This document shows positions 42,468-51,065 of a DNA stretch of 54,977 bases, piece after piece (position 1 is the first letter of the stretch; the number at the start of each line of letters is the position of its first letter). Below the pieces are notes generated by a model that saw only the letters and a program-made list of their open reading frames with translations, had not been told where the DNA came from and did not search any database. Both the position numbers and the translations under genes were made by a program. The stretch is from an uncultured Bacteroidales bacterium (GTDB taxonomy: Bacteria > Bacteroidota > Bacteroidia > Bacteroidales > Muribaculaceae): the NCBI GenBank assembly GCA_902776955.1, contig CACYSG010000009.1:1-54977 (forward strand), written 5' to 3'.

Positions 42468-43706
42468 ATGACCAAAAGAAACCTCATCATCACCATCATC
42501 CTGCTATCGTTCATCGACCTGGTAGCGGCTGGATGGTACGTGTCGCAGCGCATCGAGGCCAGCGGCAAGAGTCAGGACCTGTTCAACCAACGCGACTCGA
42601 CTGATTATGTCGCCGAGGCCGACACCGTGACCCTAGCATCTGAGGCCGACTTGTTTGACGAATTGCAGCACAACACCTATTATTATATCGCCAACTCGCC
42701 CAGCATTACAGGCGACAACAGCTCACGTTACACCAGCATCAAGCACGTGAAGGTGCGCTGGCCGCGCAAGGTGAACGGCGACAGTGATTTCAGCAACCTG
42801 AACAAGGAGCTGATCAGCAAGGCCTTTGGCAACACTCAGACCAAGATGCAGGATGCCCGCTTTGTCTATCTGAACAAGCCGTCATTCAACAAGCCCCTGG
42901 GCGAAGGCGACTACCACAAGTTGTCCAGCGCTCCCACTATCGTTCCCGTGTACGGCAACGTGAGCCAGGTGCTCGTCTTCCCCTACATGACATCACAACG
43001 CCTGCTGGTGATGGAAATCGACAAGGTGGAGTATAACGGCAACACCAACAGCGAGAGCCGCAGCTTTATCCACTACGACAGGATGAAACAGCGCGTGCTG
43101 TCACGCCTGGATATCCTCGTTACCGATGTGGAGAAGGAGAACAAACTGCTCAAGACCATCAACTCCAAGATTGACGATCTGAACAAGGGCCGCAGCGACG
43201 ACAAGAAACTGCAGCACGCCCTCAACGTGCCTGCCGAAATCTGCTGCACCAAGAAGGGAGTCCTGTTCCAGTACAAGCACGGCACCATCTTCAGCACGCC
43301 CGTCGAGGTGTTGATTGAGTATAACAAGCTGGAACCGTTCTTTACCGAGGAGTTCAAGCAGCTGCTCAAAGCCAATGACGACTACAAGGTCTATGACAAC
43401 CACATCAAGCCCGAGCCCATCAACCCGGTAACGGCCACCAAAACGGCATTTGTCAGCAAGCCGGCGGCAGCAACCACGACTAGCGCAAAGAAATCGAGCA
43501 ACTCCTACTACAAACGCCAGCACAAGCATCAATACAATCACCAATACAAGCGCCAATACAAGCGCCAGTACAATCGTCAGTACAAGCAACAGAATCAGTA
43601 CGTCAAGCCAAGATATAAAAGCCAGAAGAGGTATAGCGGGGCAAAGCGCAAATCTGGACGTTACGGTTACGCTGGGAAGCGGAGTTGGAGCCGTCGCCGA
43701 CGCTGA
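42468..43706 (+). CDS. Unidentified membrane-anchored protein with a Tyr/Gln/Lys/Arg-rich tail
   Basis: 412 residues: an N-terminal membrane anchor (NLIITIILLSFIDLVAAGWYV), then a periplasmic region that weakly resembles the RsiV/DUF3298 fold (FFTEEFKQLL near residue 300), then from about residue 345 a very basic repetitive tail of HQYKRQYKRQYNRQYK type ending KRSWSRRRR. The last 104 bases overlap the 3' end of the MBL gene on the other strand. It starts 23 bases after ispH, so it is probably co-transcribed. Confidence 0.72.
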   Translation: MTKRNLIITIILLSFIDLVAAGWYVSQRIEASGKSQDLFNQRDSTDYVAEADTVTLASEADLFDELQHNTYYYIANSPSITGDNSSRYTSIKHVKVRWPRKVNGDSDFSNLNKELISKAFGNTQTKMQDARFVYLNKPSFNKPLGEGDYHKLSSAPTIVPVYGNVSQVLVFPYMTSQRLLVMEIDKVEYNGNTNSESRSFIHYDRMKQRVLSRLDILVTDVEKENKLLKTINSKIDDLNKGRSDDKKLQHALNVPAEICCTKKGVLFQYKHGTIFSTPVEVLIEYNKLEPFFTEEFKQLLKANDDYKVYDNHIKPEPINPVTATKTAFVSKPAAATTTSAKKSSNSYYKRQHKHQYNHQYKRQYKRQYNRQYKQQNQYVKPRYKSQKRYSGAKRKSGRYGYAGKRSWSRRRR

Positions 43707-44631
43707 GGCCCTTCTCCTCGAGCGCTTGCCGCATCGTGGTTAGCGCGATTTCCTCGGTATTGTTGTCCTTGCTCAAGTGGCACAGGAACACATATTGCAG
43801 GTCCTCATGGTAAGTGTCGGCAACAAACCGTGCCGACACGGCGTTGTCCAGATGGCCTTTCTCGCCCATGACACGGTCCTTGAGCATCTGCGGATAATGT
43901 CCCTTGACCAGCATCTCACGGTCATAGTTACACTCAATCATCAGGTAGTTGGCGCGGCTCATGTAGTGGGCAGCGCGCTCGGTGATGATGCCCATGTCGG
44001 TAGCGACTACAAAGCGCTCACCCTCATACTCGATGCTGAAGCCTATACACTTGACATCATGACTCACCACAAAAGGTGTAATTTCCATATCTAAAATACG
44101 AAATGGATGTTCTGGATCTACTATATGAAGATAATTCTCAATGAAGCAGGAAACGCCTTTTCTGGTTTTTAGTTCATTAAAAATAGCTCTTGAAGTATAA
44201 AACAACCGATCAGTACATTTTACGGCGGCATACAGGCAACGCATGTGGTCCTGATGGGCATGGGTGAGCAGCACGCCCTTGACCATGTCGCGTGACACGC
44301 CGTTGCGCTCGAGTTCATCGAGGGCCTGATCCAGCGTGGGCACGTCCTGACGCTCGGGGTTTTTCTTCTTGCGGTGGTACTTGACCGGCTCGCGGATTCC
44401 GGCATCGATGAGGATGCCGCCGCGCGGCGTGCCCAGGTAGGCACAGTTGCCGCTGCTGCCGCTACCGAAGCTGATGAAACGCAGTCCCTTCCCTATTCCC
44501 GTCGATTGGGGAACTGGTGGATTATCAATTACCGGTTCAATCGGCTGCGGTGTGTCGTCACCATCCACGTCAAATGCTATCTTGAGCGGGCGTCCGTCGT
44601 TGGTGTATCCTTTATATTTGTGTCCAGGCAT
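43603..44631 (-). CDS. MBL-fold metallohydrolase
   Basis: 342 residues from ATG 44631; an upstream TTG would add three residues. FGSGSSGNCAYLGT, ILIDAGI and LLTHAHQDHM (HxHxDH) place it with the YycJ/WalJ-like hydrolases that process nucleic acids; FVATDMG and FLCHLSKDNNT hold further metal ligands. The N-terminal 60 residues are low-similarity. The C-terminal VQICALPRYTSSGFYI looks conserved and genuine, so the 104-base overlap with the plus-strand gene seems real. It starts 12 bases after the preceding RsmI-like gene. Confidence 0.88.
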   Translation of the reverse strand: MPGHKYKGYTNDGRPLKIAFDVDGDDTPQPIEPVIDNPPVPQSTGIGKGLRFISFGSGSSGNCAYLGTPRGGILIDAGIREPVKYHRKKKNPERQDVPTLDQALDELERNGVSRDMVKGVLLTHAHQDHMRCLYAAVKCTDRLFYTSRAIFNELKTRKGVSCFIENYLHIVDPEHPFRILDMEITPFVVSHDVKCIGFSIEYEGERFVVATDMGIITERAAHYMSRANYLMIECNYDREMLVKGHYPQMLKDRVMGEKGHLDNAVSARFVADTYHEDLQYVFLCHLSKDNNTEEIALTTMRQALEEKGLSVGDGSNSASQRNRNVQICALPRYTSSGFYILA

Positions 44632-44643
44632 CGTGTTCAAGTG

Positions 44644-45360
44644 TTATTGGTACAAAAGGAAAATAGTGGGGACCTTGTGGTAATCATATCGCGACTGCCT
44701 CCACTCCCCTATCGTGCGCGTGATGATGCTTTGCCCCTCGCCAGTGATGTCGCTGGCCACACACAGGCGCATGCGCGGCGGCAGATGCGTGGCAAGGTCG
44801 GCGATGAGCTGATTGTTGCGGTAGGGGGCTTCGATGAAAATCTGGGTCTGATGCTCGCGGTCAATGCGGCGGACCATCTCCTTGAGGCGGGACTGGCGGG
44901 CCGACGCATCGACAGGCAAGTAGCCCTCGAAGGCGAAACGCTGGCCGTTGAAGCCCGAGGCCATCAAGCTCATCAGGATGCTCGACGGGCCGACAAGGGG
45001 TATCACCTTGTAACCGCGGCGCTGAGCGAGAGCCACCAGGTCGGCTCCGGGATCGGCGACAGCCGGGCAGCCCGCATCACTGACGACGCCGACGGCCTCA
45101 CCGCGCCCGATGGGGTCGAGCAGCGCCTCGATGGCGGCAGTGTCTTTCAAGTCGGTGTGCTCGTTCAGCTCGTTGAACGTGAGGCTGTCGATATCAATAT
45201 CGCGGTCGCATTTCTTGAGGAAACGGCGTGCCGAGCGCACACTCTCGACGACAAAATACCGAATGCCGCGCACAACCTCGATGTTGTGTGCGGGCAACAC
45301 CCTATCTAGCGACACATCGCTCAACTGAGTGGGTATCAAGTACAAACCAGCCTCAAGCAT
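44644..45360 (-). CDS. RsmI-family SAM-dependent methyltransferase (short Bacteroidota form)
   Basis: 238 residues of the tetrapyrrole/RsmI methylase fold: GLYLIPTQLSD at the start, GVVSDAGCPAVADPGADLV with the SAM loop, PLVGPSSILMSLMASGFNG, and FEGYLP. It is shorter than the usual 270-290-residue 16S rRNA 2'-O-methyltransferase RsmI and has an altered N-terminus, so the target may differ. It is co-transcribed with the MBL gene. Confidence 0.85.
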   Translation of the reverse strand: MLEAGLYLIPTQLSDVSLDRVLPAHNIEVVRGIRYFVVESVRSARRFLKKCDRDIDIDSLTFNELNEHTDLKDTAAIEALLDPIGRGEAVGVVSDAGCPAVADPGADLVALAQRRGYKVIPLVGPSSILMSLMASGFNGQRFAFEGYLPVDASARQSRLKEMVRRIDREHQTQIFIEAPYRNNQLIADLATHLPPRMRLCVASDITGEGQSIITRTIGEWRQSRYDYHKVPTIFLLYQ

Positions 45361-45394
45361 ACCTTGATAATTACCATTGATTACAACTAAGATG

Positions 45395-45402
45395 CAAAAT
45401 TA
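45395..45402 (-). promoter_or_regulatory. Probable -7 element of the RsmI-like/MBL operon
   Basis: Minus strand TAATTTTG, 35 bases before the start codon at 45360. Confidence 0.45.
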
Positions 45403-45488
45403 ATCATTTTTCCTGTTTCTTGACGTATTTTTTCGGCCAAAAGAGAATAAAAAAGCCGCCGCCATATAGCCGAAATAGAATTATTGTG

Positions 45489-45496
45489 TAATTTTG
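45489..45496 (+). promoter_or_regulatory. Probable -7 element of phoH-menG
   Basis: TAATTTTG, 28 bases before the phoH ATG; no clear TTTG at -33. Confidence 0.5.
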
Positions 45497-45524
45497 TGGC
45501 AACATTACATCGCACTATTATTGA

Positions 45525-46532
45525 ATGATTGAACGACACATTATCATTGACAACGTGGATCCCGTGACTTTCTACGGGGTGAACAACAGTAACATACAAC
45601 TCATCCGCAACCTGTACCCGAAACTGCGCATGGCAGCGCGTGGCAGCGTCATCACCGTGATCGGCGACGACGCCGAGACTGCCGAGTTTGAGCAGAAAAT
45701 CCACTCGCTGGCCGACTACTGCGCGCAATACAACACACTGCCCGAGGACGTCATCATCGACACCATCAAGGGCATGCCGCCCAAGCAGCTCAAGATGGAC
45801 GACGTCATCCTCTACGGCGTGAACGGCAAGCCCATCAGCGGCCGCACCCCCAACCAGCAGTTGCTGGTCAAGACATTCATGCACAACGACCTGACCTTTG
45901 CGCTCGGTCCTGCCGGTACCGGCAAGACCTATCTGGCGGTGGCACTCGCCGTGAGGGCATTGAAGAACCGCGAGATACGCAAGATCATCCTCTCGCGTCC
46001 CGCTGTTGAGGCCGGCGAGAAGCTGGGATTTCTGCCCGGCGACATGAAGGACAAGATCGACCCCTACCTGCAACCCCTCTACGACGCACTCGAGGACATG
46101 ATCCCGCAGGCCAAGCTCAAGGAGTACATGGAGACCAACGTCATCCAGATTGCCCCGCTGGCATTCATGCGTGGACGCACCCTCAACGACGCCATCATCG
46201 TGCTCGACGAGGCCCAGAACACCACTACCCACCAGATCAAGATGTTCCTCACCCGCCTGGGTATGGGCTCCAAGATGATCGTCACCGGCGACACGACACA
46301 GATCGACCTGCCGCGCAGCGTCACCTCGGGCCTGATACACGCCCTGCGCGTGCTCGACGGCGTGAAAGGCATCGGCAAGGTGGAATTTGAGAAAAAAGAC
46401 ATCGTGCGACACCAGCTCGTGCAGCGCATCGTCGAGGCCTATGAGCGCTTCCAGGAGGAAAACAAACTCTTCAATCCCGAGCGACGCGAGGGACGCGACG
46501 ACTACAAGCAACCCGATAGCGAACAGGCATGA
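45525..46532 (+). CDS. phoH: PhoH family ATPase
   Basis: 335 residues, cytoplasmic. Walker A GPAGTGKTYLAVALAVRAL, Walker B IIVLDEAQNTT, TGDTTQIDLP and the C-terminal VRHQLVQRIVEAYE are all standard for PhoH/YbeZ-type ATPases, thought to act in RNA metabolism. The N-terminal region has a KH-like segment (RNLYPKLRMAARGSVITVIGD). The stop overlaps the start of the next gene (ATGA). Confidence 0.94.
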   Translation: MIERHIIIDNVDPVTFYGVNNSNIQLIRNLYPKLRMAARGSVITVIGDDAETAEFEQKIHSLADYCAQYNTLPEDVIIDTIKGMPPKQLKMDDVILYGVNGKPISGRTPNQQLLVKTFMHNDLTFALGPAGTGKTYLAVALAVRALKNREIRKIILSRPAVEAGEKLGFLPGDMKDKIDPYLQPLYDALEDMIPQAKLKEYMETNVIQIAPLAFMRGRTLNDAIIVLDEAQNTTTHQIKMFLTRLGMGSKMIVTGDTTQIDLPRSVTSGLIHALRVLDGVKGIGKVEFEKKDIVRHQLVQRIVEAYERFQEENKLFNPERREGRDDYKQPDSEQA

Positions 46533-47290
46533 ACGGCAACAGCGTGGAAAACGGCAGCAAGGTCGAGCAGGTGACCCCCTACGGCACCAGCGGCACCGCC
46601 AAGACCGAGCAGGTCAGGCAGATGTTCGACGCGATAGCACCGGCCTATGACTTCATGAACCGCGCGATGACCCTGGGCATCGACATCTGGTGGCGACGGC
46701 TCGCCGTCAAGCGGTTGAAGCGCATCCGGCCCGCTCACATCCTTGATGTGGCCACGGGCACGGGTGATTTTGCCATCCAGCTGCAACAGTCGCTCCATCC
46801 CGAGCACATCACCGGCATCGACCTGTCACAGGGAATGCTCGACGAGGCCTGCCGCAAGGTGGAACAACGGGGGCTGGAACAGGTCATCACCTTTGAGCAG
46901 GGCGACTGCATGGCACTGCCCATGGCCGACGGCGCATTTGATGCCGTGACCGTGGCCTTCGGCGTGCGCAACTTCGAGCACCTGCAGCAAGGCTACCGCG
47001 AGATGGCCCGCGTGCTCCGGCCCGGCGGCATGCTCTGCGTGCTGGAGCTGTCCACGCCCACCAACCCGCTGATACGCTGGTTCTATGACCTCTACACGCT
47101 GCACATCATCCCCTGGATCGGTTCCATCAAGAGCGGCGACAAGAGCGCCTACCGTTATCTGCCCACCAGCATCGCCGCCGTCCCCCAGGGCGACGACATG
47201 CTCCAGCTCATGCGCAATGCCGGCCTGTCCAAGACAGCCTTCAAGCGGCTCACCCTAGGCACCTGCACCATCTACACCGCAGTGAAATAA
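46529..47290 (+). CDS. menG: Demethylmenaquinone methyltransferase (MenG/UbiE)
   Basis: Methylates demethylmenaquinone to menaquinone with SAM. 253 residues with ILDVATGTGDFAIQL (motif I), GIDLSQGMLDEAC, VTVAFGVRNFEHLQQG and LELSTPTNP, plus FYDLYTLHIIPWIG. Bacteroidales are menaquinone users, so MenG is preferred over UbiE. The polyprenyl synthetase at 26.4 kb could supply the side chain. Confidence 0.94.
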   Translation: MNGNSVENGSKVEQVTPYGTSGTAKTEQVRQMFDAIAPAYDFMNRAMTLGIDIWWRRLAVKRLKRIRPAHILDVATGTGDFAIQLQQSLHPEHITGIDLSQGMLDEACRKVEQRGLEQVITFEQGDCMALPMADGAFDAVTVAFGVRNFEHLQQGYREMARVLRPGGMLCVLELSTPTNPLIRWFYDLYTLHIIPWIGSIKSGDKSAYRYLPTSIAAVPQGDDMLQLMRNAGLSKTAFKRLTLGTCTIYTAVK

Positions 47291-47455
47291 ACCCGATTTC
47301 CCGATAAAACCTGCGACATGCCCTTGCTGCCAAGCAAACACACTTACAATTTGACAGCAGGATTGGCTATTACTTCTTTTCACTCAGTCAATTAGTGAGT
47401 GTTACCCATAAGCCATAAACTTTTCTCAATTAAGTCAAAAAAAGAGTTGTATTAT

Positions 47456-47486
47456 TTTGCATATTTAAAAAATATTCCTAATTTTG
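47456..47486 (+). promoter_or_regulatory. Promoter of the dockerin-tailed protein gene
   Basis: TTTG at 47456-47459 and TAATTTTG at 47479-47486, spacing exactly 19 bases. The ATG is 150 bases further, so the transcript has an unusually long AT-rich leader (47490-47636). Bases 47291-47455 show no gene. Confidence 0.7.
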
Positions 47487-47636
47487 CGGCTGAATAGAAC
47501 TATGAACTTGTAATGGGATAATGATTTGATCTATGACTTCAAGTTGTATACCATCAAGGACATCGTAAACTATAAACTAAGACAAGAAAAATTTTAACTT
47601 TCGTTTTTATCAACCTATTAATTCTTTTACTATTTT

Positions 47637-49226
47637 ATGAAGAAAAGTTTTAAACTTCTGTCTGCAGCGCTGATCGCGCTGGCAAGTTTTGTGCCCTCAC
47701 AGGCCGAAACCCTTCTGATCAATGATGGTACCGATACCAATCAGTATTCACCCATCGATGGTTATGATTTTGACATTACTGACCTGAGGGTTCAGACCAT
47801 CTATCCCGAGGCTCAGGTAGCCCAGATGGCTGGCACTTTCATCACGTCGATGAAGTTCTACATTGCTGACGAAGGCGGCAACGTGTTTAACGGTACTCAG
47901 CTTGGTGTATACCTTGGCACTACTACTCAGACTGGTTACGGTAGCTATGGCGCTAGCCCTATCGAGGGTCTGACCCATGTTGGTGACGTTACCCTGAATG
48001 TCGGTGATACCGAGGTTCTGGTAGTATTTGACACTCCCTTTGCTTATGATGGTGGCAACCTCGTTGTTGAGACCACGAAGCCCGGTGAAGGTCCTGGCTC
48101 ACACTCCATGTATTTCTATGGCGTTGCCAACAACAACAATTACAATGTTATTGTCAAGAGGTCTTGGTCAAACTACACCGATGCCTTCTATCCCAAGACC
48201 ACCTTTGAGTATGAAGTACTCGAGGACCTGGCTATTCTGAACACTCGCGATCTGGCCTTCGGTAACCTCTATCCCGAGCAGACCGCTGAGCTGACCTTCA
48301 CGCTCAAGAATGGTGGCCAGAACGCCTTTACTCCCGTCTTTGGTACCTTGGAGGCTCCCTTCAGCATCACTCCCGCTGCTGCCGAGATCGCTCCCGGTGA
48401 GACCGTAGAGTACACCGTTACCTTTGCTCCCGCCGACCTGGGTGAGTTCACTCAGAATCTGACCATCGACTGCGGCGCTGCCGGCCAGTTCGAGGTTGCT
48501 ATCAGTGGCGCTTGCGTTGAGGTTCCTGCCGAGATCGTTGTTTGCGACGGTGGCAATACCAACAGCTGCCTGCCCGTTTATGGCTACTACTATGATGAGG
48601 CTTCTCATGCTCAGATGATCTATCCCGCTGCCGAGTTGAGCGCACTCGATGGCAAGAAGATCGACCGTGTTACCTTCCATCCCACTGCTCCTCTCCAGCT
48701 CACTGGTGGCAAGTTGCAGCTGTCGTTCAAGGCTGTTGAGGTTGATGGTTTCGATAGCTATGACCTGTTGACCGACTTCAACGTTGTTGCTACTGTTGTT
48801 CCCGCCGTTGGCGATACCGAGCTCACCTTCGTCCTTGAAGAGCCCTACGAGTATGAGGGTGGCAACCTTGCCATCGAGTGCAAGGCCATTGAGACTGGCA
48901 ACTATGTACAGACTGCCTTCGAAGGCAAGAACATGGGTGCCAATGTAAGTCTCTATTACTATGGCCGCTACAACTCCAGCGCTAAATCAGAGTTCCTGCC
49001 CAAGATCACCTTCGGTTATGTGAAGGAGGATGCTCCCGTTGTAAATCCTGGTGACGCTAATGGCGACAGCATCGTAAACGTTACCGACGTTACCATGCTC
49101 ATCAACGCTGTTCTGAACGACAACTTCAGCGCTATCAACGAGGCTAACGCCGACATGGATGGCAATGGCGTTCTGAACGTTACCGACGTTACCATGCTTA
49201 TCAACATGGTTCTGAACATGAACTAA
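47637..49226 (+). CDS. Secreted protein with an Abnormal-spindle/HYDIN-like beta domain and dockerin-like C-terminus
   Basis: 529 residues with signal peptide MKKSFKLLSAALIALASFVPSQAET. Two related beta-rich segments, each starting with ...NDGTDTNQYSPIDGYDFD- or CDGGNTNSCLPVYGYYYD-like motifs (about 26-185 and 300-460), flank a choice-of-anchor-D-type domain (LAFGNLYPEQTAELTFTLKN to SGACVEVP, about 205-295). The C-terminus has two 24-residue EF-hand-like repeats: GDANGDSIVNVTDVTMLINAVL and DMDGNGVLNVTDVTMLINMVL, a dockerin type I pattern. In gut Bacteroidales such tails occur on many secreted proteins; a cohesin partner is not in this window. Confidence 0.82.
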   Translation: MKKSFKLLSAALIALASFVPSQAETLLINDGTDTNQYSPIDGYDFDITDLRVQTIYPEAQVAQMAGTFITSMKFYIADEGGNVFNGTQLGVYLGTTTQTGYGSYGASPIEGLTHVGDVTLNVGDTEVLVVFDTPFAYDGGNLVVETTKPGEGPGSHSMYFYGVANNNNYNVIVKRSWSNYTDAFYPKTTFEYEVLEDLAILNTRDLAFGNLYPEQTAELTFTLKNGGQNAFTPVFGTLEAPFSITPAAAEIAPGETVEYTVTFAPADLGEFTQNLTIDCGAAGQFEVAISGACVEVPAEIVVCDGGNTNSCLPVYGYYYDEASHAQMIYPAAELSALDGKKIDRVTFHPTAPLQLTGGKLQLSFKAVEVDGFDSYDLLTDFNVVATVVPAVGDTELTFVLEEPYEYEGGNLAIECKAIETGNYVQTAFEGKNMGANVSLYYYGRYNSSAKSEFLPKITFGYVKEDAPVVNPGDANGDSIVNVTDVTMLINAVLNDNFSAINEANADMDGNGVLNVTDVTMLINMVLNMN

Positions 49227-49262
49227 TCATCCCTACACTCGCTTTAACGCGAGGCTGAAACA

Positions 49263-49302
49263 CGAGCCCCAAGAGTCGACTATGACTCCTGGGGCTCACT
49301 TT
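49263..49302 (+). terminator. Rho-independent terminator after the dockerin-tailed gene
   Basis: Arms GAGCCCCAAGAGTC and GACTCCTGGGGCTC (49264-49297, one mismatch) with a 5-6-base loop, then TTTATT. Confidence 0.8.
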
Positions 49303-49342
49303 ATTCTTCCCATCGCCAAGCAATACCGAAAAACGCTCTCCC

Positions 49343-49682
49343 TGTAGAGACGCAAAATCTTGCGTCTCCCGTCGCCAAACATTACCGATACACACCCCTC
49401 TGTAGAGACGCAAAATCTTGCGTCTCCCATCGCCAGGCATTACCGATACATAACCCCCTGTAGAGACGCAAAATCTTGCGTCTCTCAACGCCAAGCATTA
49501 CCGATACACAACCCCCTGTAGAGACGCAAAACCTTGCGTCTCCCGTCAGGCAAAACACGACCCTGAGACGCAAAATTTTGCGTCTCTACAGGATAATGCC
49601 CAGATTAAACGGCAACAATTTAACCGCGTCTCCCGTCAGGCAAAACACAGCCCTTGAGACGCAAAATTTTGCGTCTCTACAG
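49343..49682. repeat. Array of six GAGACGCAAA palindromic repeats
   Basis: Six hairpins with arms GAGACGCAAA and TTTGCGTCTC lie at 49347-49368, 49405-49426, 49463-49484, 49521-49542, 49565-49586 and 49656-49677. The first four are in a 58-base direct tandem, each preceded by CCTGTA; the last two are in the opposite sense, followed by TACAGGA. A half-copy (GCGTCTCCCGTCAGGC) lies at about 49626. The spacers share TTACCGATACA. No coding sequence. One more copy is at 18466-18492. Confidence 0.9.
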
Positions 49683-49718
49683 GATGATGGACAAATTGAA
49701 CGATACTAGCGTTTGGGA

Positions 49719-50966
49719 TTACGGCTCGTACTGGTAGCCGAGGTCGTTGATGCAGTCAATAATGAGTTGGTCGGGGACTGAACCCTCAACAAGGGCGGTG
49801 CCCTTGGCCAAGTCAACGGTCACTTTCTCTACTCCGGGAAGCGCGGCGAGGCCTTTCTCAACGTTGGCCTTGCAGTGAACGCACATCATTCCTTTTACTT
49901 TGTACTCTTTCATAGCAGTAGTTTTATTACGTTTAATTTGATAAGATTTCCAGTATTTTGACCCCAGGGCAACGGCAATCATGCACAACAGGGCGATGCT
50001 GCACACGGTGTTGAGCCACGAGGCGCCCATCATGTGGTCGTGATGCATCACGTGGCAGGGTAACGCATTGACAAACACCTCGCGCAGGCCAGGCCAGTAA
50101 TCGACAAGCACGCCGAAACCCACGGCTCCGCCTATAATCGACAACAGATAGACCACGGTAGCCTTGCGGCCGAAGGCATTGTTCACGACAAACATCGACG
50201 CCAGGTTGGCGGCCGGGCCGGCCATGAGCAGTACCAGTGCGCAGCCGGGTGACATGCCTTTAAGCATCAGAGCCGCCGCAATGGGAATGGAACCCGTGGC
50301 ACAGACATACATGGGCACAGCCACCAGCACGATGATGAACATGTTCAACAGCGGCCAGCGCGCATAGGTCGAGAAAAAGTCGTCGGGCAACAGCACGGTG
50401 ATGAGCGTAGCCACTACCAGTCCCAGCAGCAGCCAGCGCCCGATGCTCTGCATCATGTCATAGAAGCCATATTTCAAGGTCTCCTTGATCTTGTTCCACA
50501 GGCCGCGGGGCAGTTCGCTGAACTCATAGTTTCCCGTGTCCTTCACATCGTCGAGGGCTCCCTTGCGTTCCCAGTGTCCAACGGCCATTCCGCCGAACAG
50601 AGAAGTCACCAATGCCGCTACAGGTCGCAGGATGGCAAAAGGCAGACCCATCATCGAATAGGTCGCCATGATGCTATCGACACCCGTCTGGGGCGTAGCG
50701 ATGAGGAACGACGTGGAAGCCGCGCGCGAGGCCCCGCTGCGACGCAGAGCTACCGCCGTGGGCAACACGCCGCACGAGCACAAGGGCAAGGGTATACCGA
50801 AAGCCGCAGCAGTTGCCACCGGCCGCAATCCCGTGCCCGCAAGATAGCGGCTATAAATCGTCGATGGCACAAACGCATGCAGCACTCCCGCAATCAGGAA
50901 ACCCAACAGCAGATAAGGCGACATGCCGTTCAGCATCGATATAAAAGCATTTACATACTCCATCAT
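49719..50966 (-). CDS. DUF318/ArsP-like permease fused to a C-terminal heavy-metal-associated (HMA) domain
   Basis: About 415 residues from ATG 50966 (MMEYVNAF). Residues 1-340 are an integral-membrane permease with two homologous halves: AFGIPLPLCSCGVLPTAVALRRSGAS and VAVPMYVCATGSIPIAAALMLKG, typical of the putative permease family that includes organoarsenical exporter ArsP. A His/Met-rich loop (CHVMHHDHMMG) follows, then one membrane segment. Residues about 350-415 are an HMA domain with MMCVHC as the metal-binding CxxC motif. Substrate may be a soft metal; exact ion unknown. Confidence 0.85.
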   Translation of the reverse strand: MMEYVNAFISMLNGMSPYLLLGFLIAGVLHAFVPSTIYSRYLAGTGLRPVATAAAFGIPLPLCSCGVLPTAVALRRSGASRAASTSFLIATPQTGVDSIMATYSMMGLPFAILRPVAALVTSLFGGMAVGHWERKGALDDVKDTGNYEFSELPRGLWNKIKETLKYGFYDMMQSIGRWLLLGLVVATLITVLLPDDFFSTYARWPLLNMFIIVLVAVPMYVCATGSIPIAAALMLKGMSPGCALVLLMAGPAANLASMFVVNNAFGRKATVVYLLSIIGGAVGFGVLVDYWPGLREVFVNALPCHVMHHDHMMGASWLNTVCSIALLCMIAVALGSKYWKSYQIKRNKTTAMKEYKVKGMMCVHCKANVEKGLAALPGVEKVTVDLAKGTALVEGSVPDQLIIDCINDLGYQYEP

Positions 50967-51065
50967 CAAACTTGAAAATGTACCTATCTAAATTTATTTT
51001 TTTAATACATCACCAGCCTTTTGAAGAGCATCTGCAGCAGCTTATTTTGTGACATCTGCGGCAGC

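Noticed and set aside
49343-49682. CRISPR array
   Set aside because: The repeats are palindromic, change orientation, and the spacers are repeated rather than unique; no cas genes are near.
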